Assembly (NCBI RefSeq): GCF_902497785.1
Contig: NZ_CABVHK010000014.1
Coordinates: 124,001 to 188,000, forward strand
Length of the DNA: 64,000 nucleotides
Source of the DNA: Pseudomonas fluorescens
GTDB taxonomy: Bacteria; Pseudomonadota; Gammaproteobacteria; Pseudomonadales; Pseudomonadaceae
Direction of reading: 5' to 3'
Shown: one piece after another, positions 34,157-44,458 of the stretch
How the letters are laid out: the number at the start of each line of letters is the position of its first letter
How positions within the stretch are numbered: the stretch's first letter is position 1
Notes under the pieces: generated by a model
The model's input: the letters and a program-made list of their open reading frames with translations, nothing else
Databases searched by the model: none
Told to the model about the DNA's origin: nothing
Translations under genes and position numbers: made by a program

Positions 34157-36378
34157 CGCTTGAACAGCCCCTTCAGCGCGTTTTTCAGTTCAGGGCTGAC
34201 CTTGTCGCCGAGCTTCTCGTCGATCTTTTCGCTGAGTTTGTCGCCCGCAAGTTTGCTGGCGACCTGGCCCATGCGTTCGTTATCGAGGCGGCATGCCTTG
34301 GCGCCGAGTTCCAGCGGGCCCCGGCAGCGCAGCGGCCATTCAATGCCGACGAACTTGTCACCGACCTGGCACGCCGGATCGGGCATGGCGCTGGTGTCGC
34401 CCTCGACGACAATGCCGACGCGGTAATCCATGCCCAGCACCCGCAGGTCGACATCGCCGTCACCGTTGACGGTCATGCCCGGGATGCGCACTTTCAGGTC
34501 CGGATTACTGGCTACGCCATTGCGCAAGGTCAGGTTGCCCTTGAGCTCCTGGAAGGGCGTGTCCTTGCCACGTGGCTCGCCGCTGAGGGTTTTGCGATTG
34601 AGCGTGGCGATGCCTTTGCACAGCTGCTGTTCGAGGTTGGCATTGAGCAGCACGCCATTGTTGATGACGAAACTGGCGTTGCCGTTGAGTGTTTCGATCA
34701 GCGCTTTCTGGCTGTTGCCGGTGCCGGTCAGGTTGCTGTCGAGGGTGACCAGGCCTTTCACTGGCGGATTTTTACCCTGGCTTTCGAGGATTTTTTCCAC
34801 AGGCACTTTGCTGATGCGTGTCTGCATGCTCAGCGCCGGTGTCTGTTGGCGCAGATCGAGGGTGCCCTTGGCTTCGAAGTTACCGTCGTAGAGGTCACCG
34901 CGCAGATTCTCGAGGGTCAGCAGACCTTCTTTGCCTGTGGCCTTGAGCGCGGCATTCTGGATCGGCAATTTCTCGAGGGTCAGTTGGCCGAAGGTCAGGT
35001 CAGCGTCCACGTCGAGTTTGCTCAGGCGTTCCACCGGCAACAGTCGATCGGTGCTCCACGCCTCTTTTGTCGGTTTGTCCGGCAGCGGCGTGCTGCCCGC
35101 GCCGGCCATTGCACCGGCTTCGGTGCTGGCCACCTCGGCCTGACGCACTTGCGTCGCGCTGTTGGCTTCGGCAGATTTTGGCGGCAGGTAGCGGTCGACG
35201 TTGAAGGTGTCGGCCTTGAGCACTGCGCGCAGCGACTGCCGGGCGAAATCCTCGACAGCGATACGGCCGCTGAAGCTGCTGTCATCGACTTTCAGGTTGA
35301 TGTTGTCAAACGACATGCTGTTCGGCGTGCCGGTTACGCGGCTGACCAGTTCGACCTTGCTCAGACTGCCTTCAGCCATGGCCGGAAGCGTCTGGCCGAT
35401 GCTGTCGACGAATTTCGCCAGGTCAAATTGTGCGATGGAAATTGCGCCGTTGATTTGCGGGGTTTTGTCGAGATCGTTCACCTTCAGCTCGCCCAATGCG
35501 CGCAGCTGGTTGGCAGAAATCTTGATGCCAGTCCATTCGGCGACGTTCGCCGCTTTATCCAGCAACAACTGGCCTTGCGCGGCGAAGGTCATGGTTTTGC
35601 CTTGCAGCGGATCGCCAGCCACTTCACCCGAGAGTTTCATGTCTTCGAACTTGTAGCGCTGCAGTGCGCGTTCAAAACGCAGCTCGCCATTCAGTTCGGT
35701 ACGCACGCGCAGAACCGGCTGATTGGTGCCGAGGAACGCGGTGAGTTTGACCGGGATGTTGGTGGAATCGTGGACCGGTCCGGTGCTCAACTGGATGCTT
35801 TCGGCGCTGAACTGCTTGCCGGTCTTCTCGTCGCTGTATTCAACGCGAGCGTTGTTGACGGTCAGGCTGTCGATGTCCAGGCGAATCGGTTGCGCCGGTT
35901 TTTCCACCTGTACGGTGGTCTCCGGTGCTGGTACGCCAGGGGTAGCGGCAGGCGTGGTCGGGGTGGTAGTCACCGGCACTTTGCCGATATCTTCCCAGTT
36001 GCCGTGGCCATCCTTGTCGCGGGTCAGGCGCAGGTTCAGGCCTTCGACGCGCACATCGCTCATCTGCACTTCGCGGCGCAGCAGCGGCAGCACGCGCACC
36101 GACAGACCAAGCATCTGCAAGTCAGCGAACGGCTCGGCAGGCTTGGCCAGGGTCGCGACACTGGCTTCGTGCAATTCCAGACCGAGCCACGGGAACAGGC
36201 TCCAGCCGATATCGCCATTGAGCGTCAGCTCGATGTGGGCCTTGTCGCGGGCAATCTGGCGGATCTCGTCTTTATAGTCGTTGGGATCGAAGAGGTGGGT
36301 CAGGGCAAAGCCCAGCGCCACAATGATCAGCAACAGCCCGAGAAGCACCAGACCCAGGATTTTGCCGAACGCTTTCAT
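34153..36378 (-). CDS. AsmA-family envelope protein
   Basis: A 741-residue AsmA-family protein. An N-terminal membrane anchor ([20 protein letters not shown], residues 1-25) is followed by a long periplasmic beta-rich region of repeated AsmA type, ending in [11 protein letters not shown]. Low-complexity linkers occur at about residues 195-215 ([16 protein letters not shown]). AsmA/TamB-like proteins form hydrophobic grooves that carry phospholipids between inner and outer membranes. The gene overlaps mutY by 4 bases and is preceded by the PanZ-like gene 76 bases away. Confidence 0.92.
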   Translation of the reverse strand: MKAFGKILGLVLLGLLLIIVALGFALTHLFDPNDYKDEIRQIARDKAHIELTLNGDIGWSLFPWLGLELHEASVATLAKPAEPFADLQMLGLSVRVLPLLRREVQMSDVRVEGLNLRLTRDKDGHGNWEDIGKVPVTTTPTTPAATPGVPAPETTVQVEKPAQPIRLDIDSLTVNNARVEYSDEKTGKQFSAESIQLSTGPVHDSTNIPVKLTAFLGTNQPVLRVRTELNGELRFERALQRYKFEDMKLSGEVAGDPLQGKTMTFAAQGQLLLDKAANVAEWTGIKISANQLRALGELKVNDLDKTPQINGAISIAQFDLAKFVDSIGQTLPAMAEGSLSKVELVSRVTGTPNSMSFDNINLKVDDSSFSGRIAVEDFARQSLRAVLKADTFNVDRYLPPKSAEANSATQVRQAEVASTEAGAMAGAGSTPLPDKPTKEAWSTDRLLPVERLSKLDVDADLTFGQLTLEKLPIQNAALKATGKEGLLTLENLRGDLYDGNFEAKGTLDLRQQTPALSMQTRISKVPVEKILESQGKNPPVKGLVTLDSNLTGTGNSQKALIETLNGNASFVINNGVLLNANLEQQLCKGIATLNRKTLSGEPRGKDTPFQELKGNLTLRNGVASNPDLKVRIPGMTVNGDGDVDLRVLGMDYRVGIVVEGDTSAMPDPACQVGDKFVGIEWPLRCRGPLELGAKACRLDNERMGQVASKLAGDKLSEKIDEKLGDKVSPELKNALKGLFKR

Positions 36379-36454
36379 GGGCGAGTCCTTGTAGTAGTCG
36401 AATTCGAATTTAGCCGGGGAGTATAGCGCCCTGAAGTGGACGACCGGTCAGCGA

Positions 36455-36859
36455 TCAGCCCGGTAATACATCCAGCGGCATTTTCAGTTTGGCGGCCAGC
36501 GCCTGGGCTTCGAGGTGCCCGGCCGGTGCCAGCAGGCGCAATGTCGCTCCCGATTGCGACGCCATTTTCTGTGCTTCGTTCACCAGTCGTTCCGCCACCC
36601 CGCGACGACGAGTGATTTTTCGCACACACAATTGGGACAGATGCCACACATCCTGATGTCTTTGCAGGCGTGCCGCGCCCAGCAGGCGATCGTTGAACCG
36701 ACCGCCGATCAGTGAGCCATCCTGCAAACAACATTCGATCAACTGCACGTCTGCGGCAAACGGCGCAAACAGCCAGTCCGGCGCATCGCGGTAGATCTTC
36801 TGCAAATCCTGCTGATCCTGATACGTGGCTTCGTTGAGCAACTCGACAATGATCGGCAT
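36455..36859 (-). CDS. PanZ/PanM-type acetyl-CoA sensor (GNAT fold)
   Basis: A 134-residue GNAT-fold protein. The ATG at 36859 was chosen because AGGAG precedes it and the family begins MPIIVELLNEATYQDQQDLQ. Upstream in-frame sequence is REP DNA. The acetyl-CoA-binding loop is seen as VRKITRRRGVAERLVNEAQ. PanZ proteins sense acetyl-CoA and control aspartate decarboxylase (PanD) maturation in enterobacteria. In Pseudomonas the same fold may have another partner. It lies upstream of asmA on the same strand. Confidence 0.78.
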   Translation of the reverse strand: MPIIVELLNEATYQDQQDLQKIYRDAPDWLFAPFAADVQLIECCLQDGSLIGGRFNDRLLGAARLQRHQDVWHLSQLCVRKITRRRGVAERLVNEAQKMASQSGATLRLLAPAGHLEAQALAAKLKMPLDVLPG

Positions 36860-36879
36860 TGCAATCTCCTGAATACGGC

Positions 36880-36961
36880 GTAGGAGCTGCCGAAGGCTGC
36901 GATCTTTGATTCTGTCATCTGAAATCAAGATCAAAAGATCGCAGCCTTCGGCAGCTCCTAC
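36880..36961. repeat. Inverted REP pair (type A)
   Basis: GTAGGAGCTGCCGAAGGCTG and its inverted copy flank about 27 bases that include AAATCAAGATC. It separates the PanZ-like gene from the OFA transporter promoter region. The remainder of the gap to 37168 has no other recognisable feature. Confidence 0.9.
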
Positions 36962-37168
36962 GGTTAAACAAAACGGATGACAGGAAAAGTGATGTCAGTT
37001 TGGTTTTTCTGTCACGTGCAAATGGTAACCTCTGCGGGTTCGCCCGTCCTTCTGCGACGTGATGTCGCACCAAAATGGAGCTTCGCCCTCGAAAACAGTC
37101 ATGCGTGCGCATAAAGGCTGTGGGTGAGCAGTGACTGGCGAACCATACTAATAATTGGGGGATACACA

Positions 37169-38833
37169 ATGACCACGAGCATCACGGCGGACGACCTTAA
37201 CGTCGCCCAGCCCGGGTTCCTGTCCAAGGAACGCATCATCGCCAAGCCCGGTTTCAACCGTTGGCTGGTACCACCGGCCGCGCTGGCCATCCACCTCTGC
37301 ATCGGCATGGCCTACGGCTTTTCGGTGTTCTGGTTGCCACTGTCCAAAGCGTTGGGCGTGACCAAACCGGTCGCCTGTGCGCCGGACATGAGCTTCATCT
37401 CGCAAGTATTCTCGTCGCAATGCGACTGGCCGATCTCGATGCTCGGCTGGATCTACACCCTGTTCTTCATCTTCCTCGGCTGCTCGGCAGCGATCTGGGG
37501 CGGCTGGCTGGAACACGCCGGGCCACGCAAGGCCGGTGTTGTGTCGGCTCTGTGCTGGTGTGGCGGTCTGCTGATTTCGGCGCTGGGGATTTATACCCAC
37601 CAGATCTGGCTGATGTGGGTCGGCTCCGGGGTCATTGGCGGTATCGGCCTGGGCCTGGGTTACATCTCGCCGGTCTCGACCCTGATCAAGTGGTTCCCGG
37701 ACAAGCGCGGCATGGCGACCGGCATGGCGATCATGGGTTTCGGCGGTGGCGCGATGGTCGGTGCTCCGCTGGCAGCAGCCCTGATGGGGCATTTCGCTAC
37801 GGCAGACAGCGTCGGCGTGTGGCAGAGCTTCCTGGTCATGGCCGCGATCTACTTCGTGTTCATGATCGGTGGCGCATTGTCCTACCGCGTTCCGCCAACC
37901 GGCTGGAAGCCTGAGGGCTGGACCGCTCCGGCGAAAAAAGCTTCGAATGCGATGATCACCCATCGTCACGTGCATGTGAATGTGGCCTGGAAAACACCGC
38001 AATTCCGTCTGGTGTGGCTGGTGCTGTGCCTGAACGTATCCGCCGGTATCGGCATCCTCGGCATGGCTTCGCCGCTGTTGCAGGAAGTGTTCGGCGGCAA
38101 ACTGATCGGTGTTGACCTGCCATTTGGTCAGCTGGATGCCGGGCAACTGGCTTCGATTGCTGCGATTGCTGCCGGCTTCACCGGTTTGTTGAGCCTGTTC
38201 AACATCGGCGGTCGTTTCTTCTGGGCCTCGTTCTCGGATTACCTGGGTCGCAAAAACACCTATTTCGTGTTCTTCGCCCTGGGTTTCGCGCTGTATGCGT
38301 TGATCCCGAACCTCGGTCACCTGGGCAACGTTGCGCTGTTCGTGGCGGCGTTCTGCATCATCCTGTCGATGTACGGCGGTGGTTTTGCGACCGTTCCGGC
38401 TTATCTCGCGGACCTGTTCGGTACGCAAATGGTCGGTGCGATCCATGGTCGTCTGCTGACTGCCTGGGCGGCGGCGGGCGTGTTGGGTCCGGTGCTGGTG
38501 AACTACCTGCGTGAGTATCAGCTGAGCATCGGCGTTGAACGCGCTGCCGCGTATGACATCACGCTGTACATTCTCGCGGGCTTGCTGGTGCTGGGTTTCC
38601 TCTGCAACTTGCTGGTGCGCCCGGTGGCGGACAAGTACTTCATGACCGACGCCGAACTGGCCGCCGAACAGGCGCTGGGCCACGACAAGGGTGCTGACAA
38701 CAGCACCGTGCTGGAGTGGAAAGCTGCGCCGGGCACCAAGCCGTTGGCAGTTGCTGCGTGGCTGGTGGTCGGGATTCCGTTGGCGTGGGGTGTTTGGGTG
38801 ACCCTGCAGAAAACCGCGGTTCTGTTCCACTAA
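37169..38833 (+). CDS. OFA-family major facilitator (oxalate/formate-antiporter-like)
   Basis: A 554-residue MFS protein with about 12 membrane segments and a large charged C-terminal region near residues 490-530. The start at 37169 (MTTSITADDLNVAQPGF) has GGGGGAT upstream; an open frame to 37124 adds nothing family-like. Early segments (AIHLCIGMAYGFSVFWLPLS) and GLGLGYISPVSTLIKWFPDKRG are OFA-family hallmarks. Pseudomonas members of this length usually move small monocarboxylates or organic anions. The substrate cannot be assigned. Its promoter lies after the REP pair. Confidence 0.85.
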   Translation: MTTSITADDLNVAQPGFLSKERIIAKPGFNRWLVPPAALAIHLCIGMAYGFSVFWLPLSKALGVTKPVACAPDMSFISQVFSSQCDWPISMLGWIYTLFFIFLGCSAAIWGGWLEHAGPRKAGVVSALCWCGGLLISALGIYTHQIWLMWVGSGVIGGIGLGLGYISPVSTLIKWFPDKRGMATGMAIMGFGGGAMVGAPLAAALMGHFATADSVGVWQSFLVMAAIYFVFMIGGALSYRVPPTGWKPEGWTAPAKKASNAMITHRHVHVNVAWKTPQFRLVWLVLCLNVSAGIGILGMASPLLQEVFGGKLIGVDLPFGQLDAGQLASIAAIAAGFTGLLSLFNIGGRFFWASFSDYLGRKNTYFVFFALGFALYALIPNLGHLGNVALFVAAFCIILSMYGGGFATVPAYLADLFGTQMVGAIHGRLLTAWAAAGVLGPVLVNYLREYQLSIGVERAAAYDITLYILAGLLVLGFLCNLLVRPVADKYFMTDAELAAEQALGHDKGADNSTVLEWKAAPGTKPLAVAAWLVVGIPLAWGVWVTLQKTAVLFH

Positions 38834-38856
38834 GTAAGCGATAACCGCATAACCAT

Positions 38857-38945
38857 TGTGGGAGCGAGCCTGCTCGCGAAAGCGGTGTATCAGTCAGCGT
38901 AACATCGACTGATACTCCCTCTTCGCGAGCAGGCTCGCTCCCACA
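38857..38945. repeat. Inverted REP pair (type B)
   Basis: TGTGGGAGCGAGCCTGCTCG and the inverted CGAGCAGGCTCGCTCCCACA face each other across about 50 bases, downstream of the OFA transporter. No separate T-tailed terminator is visible there. Confidence 0.9.
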
Positions 38946-39057
38946 TTTGTTTTGGTGTTTTCAAATCCACTTGTATGGACATGTCTATCCCCAGCCGCGC
39001 GGGAGTCTGTCCGTCAGCGATATCACGTAGCGTGTTTCTGTTTCCCGCCCGCGCCCC

Positions 39058-39063
39058 TATAAT
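39058..39063 (+). promoter_or_regulatory. -10 box upstream of hisB
   Basis: A perfect TATAAT lies 39 bases upstream of the hisB ATG. The -35 region (TTTCTG at 17-base spacing) is poor. It is the best candidate for the his operon promoter. No leader peptide with His codons is seen, so attenuation by histidine codons is not supported. Confidence 0.55.
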
Positions 39064-39101
39064 GGTTGCCTTTTTCGCCCAATGATTTTGCGGAGCTGGT
39101 G

Positions 39102-39695
39102 ATGACCCAACGCATGGCGTCAGTCGAGCGCGACACTCTGGAAACCCAGATCAAAGCCTCGATCAACCTGGATGGCACCGGAAAGGCCCGATTTGATATC
39201 GGCGTTCCTTTTCTTGAGCACATGCTGGACCAGATCGCCCGTCACGGGCTGATCGACCTGGATATCGTCAGCAAGGGCGACCTGCATATCGACGACCACC
39301 ACACCGTGGAAGACGTCGGCATCACCCTGGGTCAGGCCTTTGCCAAAGCCATCGGCGACAAAAAAGGCATCCGTCGCTACGGCCACGCCTACGTGCCGCT
39401 CGATGAAGCGCTGTCGCGCGTGGTGATCGACTTCTCCGGCCGCCCGGGCCTGCAGATGCATGTTCCCTATACTCGCGCCACCGTGGGCGGCTTCGACGTT
39501 GACCTGTTCCAGGAGTTTTTCCAGGGCTTCGTCAACCATGCACTCGTCAGCCTGCACATCGACAACCTGCGCGGCACCAACACTCACCACCAGATCGAAA
39601 CCGTGTTCAAGGCTTTCGGCCGCGCGCTGCGCATGGCCGTCGAGCTGGATGACCGCATGGCCGGTCAGATGCCGTCGACCAAAGGCGTTCTGTAA
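39102..39695 (+). CDS. hisB: Imidazoleglycerol-phosphate dehydratase HisB
   Basis: Dehydrates imidazole-glycerol phosphate in histidine synthesis, cytoplasmic. The ATG at 39102 ([16 protein letters not shown]) is preceded by GGAG and gives 197 residues, the family length. A frame from 39066 is longer without family support. Metal-binding signatures [20 protein letters not shown] and [20 protein letters not shown] are intact. It is the first gene of hisB-hisH-DUF2164-hisA-hisF. Confidence 0.97.
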   Translation: MTQRMASVERDTLETQIKASINLDGTGKARFDIGVPFLEHMLDQIARHGLIDLDIVSKGDLHIDDHHTVEDVGITLGQAFAKAIGDKKGIRRYGHAYVPLDEALSRVVIDFSGRPGLQMHVPYTRATVGGFDVDLFQEFFQGFVNHALVSLHIDNLRGTNTHHQIETVFKAFGRALRMAVELDDRMAGQMPSTKGVL

Positions 39696-40333
39696 TGCAG
39701 ACGGTGGCGGTTATCGATTACGGCATGGGCAACCTGCACTCGGTGGCCAAGGCCCTCGAGCACGTCGGTGCCGGCAAGGTCTTGATTACCAGCGATGCCG
39801 CTGTGATTCGCGAAGCCGACCGGGTGGTTTTCCCCGGCGTCGGCGCGATTCGTGATTGCATGGCGGAGATCCGTCGCCTCGGCTTCGACTCTCTGGTGCG
39901 TGAAGTCAGCCAGGACCGTCCGTTTCTCGGCATCTGCGTCGGCATGCAAGCCTTGCTCGACAGCAGCGAAGAGAACGACGGCGTCGATTGCATCGGCCTG
40001 TTTCCGGGCGCGGTGAAGTTTTTCGGCAAAGACCTGCATGAAGACGGCGAACACCTGAAAGTCCCGCACATGGGCTGGAACGAAGTGAAGCAGACGGTGA
40101 GTCACCCGCTGTGGCACAACATTGCGGACATGGCGCGGTTCTACTTTGTGCACAGCTACTACATCGCCGCCGGCAATGCGCGGCAAGTGGTGGGTGGCGG
40201 TCACTACGGTGTCGATTTCGCCGCAGCGCTGGCCGAAGGCTCGCGTTTCGCCGTGCAATTTCACCCGGAGAAGAGCCATACCCATGGCCTGCAATTGCTG
40301 CAGAACTTCGCTGCGTGGGACGGTCGCTGGTAA
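39695..40333 (+). CDS. hisH: Imidazole glycerol phosphate synthase glutaminase subunit HisH
   Basis: A 212-residue class I glutamine amidotransferase that feeds ammonia to HisF. The start overlaps the hisB stop by one base (TAATG). The nucleophile Cys is in [12 protein letters not shown], and the His/Glu pair is in [11 protein letters not shown]. The oxyanion strand precedes it as [11 protein letters not shown]. It acts in a heterodimer with HisF encoded two genes downstream. Confidence 0.97.
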   Translation: MQTVAVIDYGMGNLHSVAKALEHVGAGKVLITSDAAVIREADRVVFPGVGAIRDCMAEIRRLGFDSLVREVSQDRPFLGICVGMQALLDSSEENDGVDCIGLFPGAVKFFGKDLHEDGEHLKVPHMGWNEVKQTVSHPLWHNIADMARFYFVHSYYIAAGNARQVVGGGHYGVDFAAALAEGSRFAVQFHPEKSHTHGLQLLQNFAAWDGRW

Positions 40334-40591
40334 ATGGCAGCCAAGAAGAAGCCGCCGATCCTGACCCTCACTCCCGAACAGGAGAGCGAGGCCAATCACA
40401 AGATCAAGCGCTTCATGGCGGATCGCTTCGAGTTGGACCTGGGTTCGTTCGAAGCGGCCGAAATCCTTGAGTTGTTTACCCGTGAAATTGCTCCGCACTA
40501 TTACAACAGGGCGATTTTCGATGTGCAGACGCACCTCAAAGAGAGGTTCGAAAGCATCGAAAGCGACCTGTGGGCGCTCGAGAAAAACTGA
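40334..40591 (+). CDS. DUF2164-family protein within the his operon
   Basis: An 85-residue protein whose ATG follows the hisH stop without any gap. The core FMADRFELDLGSFEAAEILELF and YNRAIFDVQTHLKERF match DUF2164, a small helical family. Its function is unknown. A cysteine-free, charged protein like this has no evident enzyme site. It sits between hisH and hisA, which suggests a conserved operon association, though a role in histidine synthesis is not established. Confidence 0.85.
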   Translation: MAAKKKPPILTLTPEQESEANHKIKRFMADRFELDLGSFEAAEILELFTREIAPHYYNRAIFDVQTHLKERFESIESDLWALEKN

Positions 40592-40633
40592 TTTTCGAGC
40601 GAAGCTGAACAATCGAATTTGAAGGTTTGCCAG

Positions 40634-41371
40634 ATGCTGATTATTCCCGCTATCGATCTTAAAGACGGTGCCTGTGTTCGTCTGCGCCAGGGCCGCATGG
40701 AAGATTCCACGGTGTTTTCCGATGACCCGGTGAGCATGGCTGCCAAGTGGGTGGAGGGCGGTTGCCGCCGTCTGCATCTGGTCGACCTGAATGGTGCATT
40801 CGAAGGCCAGCCGGTCAACGGCGAAGTGGTCACCGCCATCGCCAGGCGCTACCCGAACCTGCCGATTCAGATTGGTGGCGGTATCCGCTCGCTGGAGACC
40901 ATCGAGCACTACGTGAAAGCCGGCGTGAGCTACGTGATCATTGGTACCAAAGCGGTGAAAGATCCGGCCTTCGTCGCTGAGGCCTGCCGCGCGTTTCCGG
41001 GCAAAGTAATCGTCGGTCTGGACGCCAAAGACGGTTTTGTCGCCACCGATGGCTGGGCTGAAATCAGCACCGTTCAGGTGATTGATCTGGCAAAGCAATT
41101 CGAAGCCGACGGCGTCTCCGCGATCGTTTACACCGACATCGCCAAAGACGGCATGATGCAGGGCTGCAACGTACCGTTCACTGCGGCGCTGGCGGCGGCT
41201 ACGAAGATTCCGGTCATCGCGTCCGGCGGCATCCACAATCTGGGCGACATCAAGTCGCTGCTCGACGCCAAGGCGCCAGGCATCATCGGCGCGATCACCG
41301 GCCGTGCGATCTACGAAGGCACCCTCGACGTCGCTGAAGCGCAAGCTTTCTGCGATTCGTATAAAGGCTGA
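40634..41371 (+). CDS. hisA: ProFAR isomerase HisA
   Basis: Isomerises ProFAR to PRFAR in histidine synthesis. The ATG at 40634 ([17 protein letters not shown]) gives 245 residues, the family length. The (beta/alpha)8 barrel phosphate-binding loops GGGIRS and [11 protein letters not shown] are visible, as is the catalytic Asp near the N-terminus (IPAIDLKDG) and the second in [13 protein letters not shown]. It lies 42 bases after the DUF2164 gene and 9 bases before hisF. Confidence 0.97.
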   Translation: MLIIPAIDLKDGACVRLRQGRMEDSTVFSDDPVSMAAKWVEGGCRRLHLVDLNGAFEGQPVNGEVVTAIARRYPNLPIQIGGGIRSLETIEHYVKAGVSYVIIGTKAVKDPAFVAEACRAFPGKVIVGLDAKDGFVATDGWAEISTVQVIDLAKQFEADGVSAIVYTDIAKDGMMQGCNVPFTAALAAATKIPVIASGGIHNLGDIKSLLDAKAPGIIGAITGRAIYEGTLDVAEAQAFCDSYKG

Positions 41372-41380
41372 GGACTGACC

Positions 41381-42151
41381 ATGGCGCTGGCCAAACGCAT
41401 CATCCCTTGCCTGGACGTGGACAACGGCCGGGTTGTCAAAGGCGTGAAGTTTGAGAACATCCGCGACGCCGGCGACCCGGTGGAAATTGCTCGTCGCTAC
41501 GACGAGCAGGGTGCCGACGAGATTACTTTTCTCGACATCACCGCCAGCGTCGACGGCCGCGACACCACGCTACACACCGTCGAGCGCATGGCCAGCCAGG
41601 TATTTATCCCGCTGACCGTGGGCGGTGGCGTGCGTACCGTGCAGGACATTCGCAACCTGCTGAATGCCGGTGCGGACAAGGTTTCGATCAACACCGCCGC
41701 CGTGTTCAACCCGGAATTCGTCGGTGAAGCGGCACAGCATTTCGGTTCGCAATGCATCGTTGTGGCCATCGATGCGAAGAAAGTCTCCGGTCCGGGCGAA
41801 ACCCCACGCTGGGAAATCTTCACCCACGGCGGGCGCAAGCCTACCGGGCTCGACGCGGTCGAGTGGGCGAAAAAAATGGAAGGCCTGGGCGCCGGTGAAA
41901 TCCTCCTGACCAGCATGGACCAGGACGGCATGAAAAACGGCTTCGACCTCGGCGTCACCCGTGCCATCAGCGATGCGCTGGGCATTCCGGTGATTGCGTC
42001 CGGCGGCGTCGGCAACCTGCAGCATTTAGCCGACGGAATCATTGAAGGTCACGCCAGTGCAGTATTGGCCGCGAGTATTTTCCATTTCGGCGAATACACC
42101 GTGCAGGAAGCCAAGGCCTACATGGCCCATCGCGGCATCGTGATGCGCTAA
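41381..42151 (+). CDS. hisF: Imidazole glycerol phosphate synthase cyclase subunit HisF
   Basis: A 256-residue (beta/alpha)8 barrel that uses ammonia from HisH to form IGP and AICAR. The N-terminus [19 protein letters not shown] contains the catalytic Asp. [20 protein letters not shown] and the second Asp in [13 protein letters not shown] follow, and phosphate sites are in ASGGVGNL. It ends the visible his cluster. In Pseudomonas hisIE and hisG are elsewhere and are not in this window. Confidence 0.97.
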   Translation: MALAKRIIPCLDVDNGRVVKGVKFENIRDAGDPVEIARRYDEQGADEITFLDITASVDGRDTTLHTVERMASQVFIPLTVGGGVRTVQDIRNLLNAGADKVSINTAAVFNPEFVGEAAQHFGSQCIVVAIDAKKVSGPGETPRWEIFTHGGRKPTGLDAVEWAKKMEGLGAGEILLTSMDQDGMKNGFDLGVTRAISDALGIPVIASGGVGNLQHLADGIIEGHASAVLAASIFHFGEYTVQEAKAYMAHRGIVMR

Positions 42152-42229
42152 ACAAACCGATACAGGCCAGTGGACATCATGGCGGGCTCAAGGCACTCTT
42201 GGGTACGCCATGGATCTCGGTAGCCAGAC

Positions 42230-42985
42230 ATGATCAAACGCCTTCTTCTTGCCCTCGCCAGCGCTGCTCTGTTGTTGATCAATGGAGCGCATGCCGCAGA
42301 AAATCCCGATGTCGACCTGGTGTTGCTGACGGAAAACTTCCCTCCGTACAACATGGCCAGAAACGGCAAGAACTTCGCTCAGGACGAGAACATCAACGGC
42401 ATCGCGGTGGACATCGTCCGCGAGATGTTCAAACGTGCTGACGTTTCCTACAGCCTGACCCTGCGTTTTCCCTGGGAGCGTATCTACAAACTCGCCCTCG
42501 AGAAGCCGGGTTACGGTGTATTCGTGATGGCGCGGTTACCGGATCGCGAGCAGCTCTTCAAATGGGTCGGGCCTATTGGCCCGGACGACTGGATCATGCT
42601 GGCCAAGGCGGACAGCAAGATCAGCATCGAAACGCTCGACCAGGCGCGCAAATACAAGATTGGCGCGTACAAGGGCGATGCAATTGCCGAGACGCTCACC
42701 AGGCAGGGCGTCAAACCCATCGTCGTTCTACGAGATCAGGACAACGCGAAGAAACTGGTCAACGGCCAGATCGACCTCTGGGCCACCGGCGACCCCGCCG
42801 GGCGCTATCTGGCGCGTCAGGACGGGGTAACCGGGCTCAAGACCGTGCTTCGCTTCAACAGCGCCGAGTTGTACCTGGCGCTGAACAGGCAGGTGCCGGA
42901 CGAAACCGTTGCCAAACTTCAGGCAGCGCTGGATCAGCTGCGCAAAGAAGGCGTGGTGGACGAGATCATGGGGCGGTATCTGTAG
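42230..42985 (+). CDS. Periplasmic solute-binding protein (cluster 3 family), orphan
   Basis: A 251-residue amino acid-binding-type protein with a signal peptide (residues 1-22, IKRLLLALASAALLLINGAH). The mature start ENPDVDLVLLTENFPPYNMA is typical. The ligand segment VRQLRD-type pattern is replaced by MARLPDREQLFKWVGPI. No permease or ATPase gene is adjacent, so it is an orphan. Some such orphans act as sensors or periplasmic accessory proteins. Its stop overlaps the convergent Vps62-like gene by 20 bases. Confidence 0.82.
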   Translation: MIKRLLLALASAALLLINGAHAAENPDVDLVLLTENFPPYNMARNGKNFAQDENINGIAVDIVREMFKRADVSYSLTLRFPWERIYKLALEKPGYGVFVMARLPDREQLFKWVGPIGPDDWIMLAKADSKISIETLDQARKYKIGAYKGDAIAETLTRQGVKPIVVLRDQDNAKKLVNGQIDLWATGDPAGRYLARQDGVTGLKTVLRFNSAELYLALNRQVPDETVAKLQAALDQLRKEGVVDEIMGRYL

Positions 42986-44345
42986 CGACTGGCAATTCTT
43001 CCATCGGCTGCGGGATGACGGTGACATCACTGACGGTCTCAGAAGCGTTTTCGCTCAACGGTGAGTGCGCTGTTGGCGGAGGCGCAACAGTGACTGCGCA
43101 GTTTACCTCTGGCGGATATTCGCTCAGGTGCAGGCTCTCGTCATCGGTGTACTGGATGCTGGAAGTCACTGGCGTGCCGTCTTCGCGCAGCAGCTGATAT
43201 GTACTCTCCATTTGATATATCGCAACAGCTTTGTTTTTTGCAGCCATGGCGATGACTTCCTGTGGCCACGATTTCAACCATCCTGCAGCTGATTTTTCGG
43301 TGTGCGTGAATCGTTTGGTCAAGTTTGCCGAAAAATTGAATGCGCGCCTGGGAAAGTCGATCGGCCATGCACCTTCAAATTCAATAGATGTGAACCGGTT
43401 GAATTCATGCGCTGTTGTCGGGTTTTGCGCCCGCATTGCACTGCATTTGAAAGGCCGAGCCTTGTCGCTGGTGTTACGGTCGTACCCGACGAGCTTCCAC
43501 TTGTCTGTTCTTTCCAGACGATAGTACGGGGAAGTACGCAACTGATCGATTGGGTCGATGCTGTCTTTAACAGCGAACCACGGAAGTTTGGCGATCTGAG
43601 TGACTTGCCAGGCTTCGACCGCTGGAGGTGCATCGTAACCGGAAAGTGCTGGTGGCTCTGGCGCTGCGGTTACCTGGAGAGGAATCTGCATCCGTAATGC
43701 ATAGACAAGGGCTGTCTCCGGTTTGGAATGGTTCTCGACGCCAAAAAAGGTGCCGGGTGCAAGGTACATCTCGCCCGCAGCCGCAGTCGGCGGATCTATG
43801 TTCCAGGCGCTGACGTTCTTGGTTGCATTGCTGCGTCTGTCATTCCAGATCAAATCACCGACGTTTGCAGCGATGACCAGATCCGCCCGTACGCAGCGCA
43901 CAGCGTTGAAGGAAGGTTTCACATCGTCACCAGAACAAACCATTCCCAATGCAACATAGCCCGCAGGAGGAATCGCGCGCCAAATCGACCTTGTCGTGGT
44001 TGCACCCGAGCCTGCATCTGACCAGACCCGTTCAAAGTCGCTGGGCGGGCTAAGGGCATTTCCCTTGGTGCTGTCGACGCTCGGTAACGCGCTCTCGCAC
44101 ACAACTGCCGCCGCGACGAAGCCGTTGATGTTGCTATTTGAAGAAATAGCAACATCGCCTAACGGGAAGTAACCCTGTAAAACATCGGGGGCGGGAGTAG
44201 GGCGCCAAAACCCGGCGGCACTTGTGCGCAGGTTTCTGGTGTCCAATACCCGGTTAAATTCGGTTGTAAAGTTGATCAGCAGATTGTCGAGCTTTATTGA
44301 TTCCATTTGCCTCGTGGGCAAGGCGCCAATGTCATTGGTAGTCAT
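42966..44345 (-). CDS. Vps62-related (DUF946) protein
   Basis: A 459-residue protein with no signal peptide. The start at 44345 (MTTNDIGALPTRQMES) has AGGACT upstream; an open frame to 44402 is unnecessary. It contains the Vps62-like repeats FWRPTPAPDVLQGYFPLGDV, FERVWSDAGSGATTTRSIWR and PPAGYVALGMVCSGDDVKPS. Fungal Vps62 and related bacterial proteins share this WRP...GY..LGDV pattern. The C-terminal 50 residues are Pro- and Ser-rich, and the base composition is less GC-rich than flanking core genes. The role is unknown. It lies between hisF and yibQ, on the opposite strand to the his genes. Confidence 0.75.
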   Translation of the reverse strand: MTTNDIGALPTRQMESIKLDNLLINFTTEFNRVLDTRNLRTSAAGFWRPTPAPDVLQGYFPLGDVAISSNSNINGFVAAAVVCESALPSVDSTKGNALSPPSDFERVWSDAGSGATTTRSIWRAIPPAGYVALGMVCSGDDVKPSFNAVRCVRADLVIAANVGDLIWNDRRSNATKNVSAWNIDPPTAAAGEMYLAPGTFFGVENHSKPETALVYALRMQIPLQVTAAPEPPALSGYDAPPAVEAWQVTQIAKLPWFAVKDSIDPIDQLRTSPYYRLERTDKWKLVGYDRNTSDKARPFKCSAMRAQNPTTAHEFNRFTSIEFEGAWPIDFPRRAFNFSANLTKRFTHTEKSAAGWLKSWPQEVIAMAAKNKAVAIYQMESTYQLLREDGTPVTSSIQYTDDESLHLSEYPPEVNCAVTVAPPPTAHSPLSENASETVSDVTVIPQPMEELPVATDTAP

Positions 44346-44458
44346 GGTGAGTCCTGATAGAAAAAGGCGACTCAGGGAGTCGCGACCTGTTGGAGGTCTC
44401 ACTATCAGGAAACTGGCGAGGCGTCTGGCGGTAACTATGTATGGCTTGTTGCAGGTTG

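Noticed and set aside
34135-36426. A 763-codon open frame antisense to the AsmA-family gene
   Set aside because: GC-rich codons of the real gene leave the antisense frame open; its translation has no domain and the asmA frame has clear family features.
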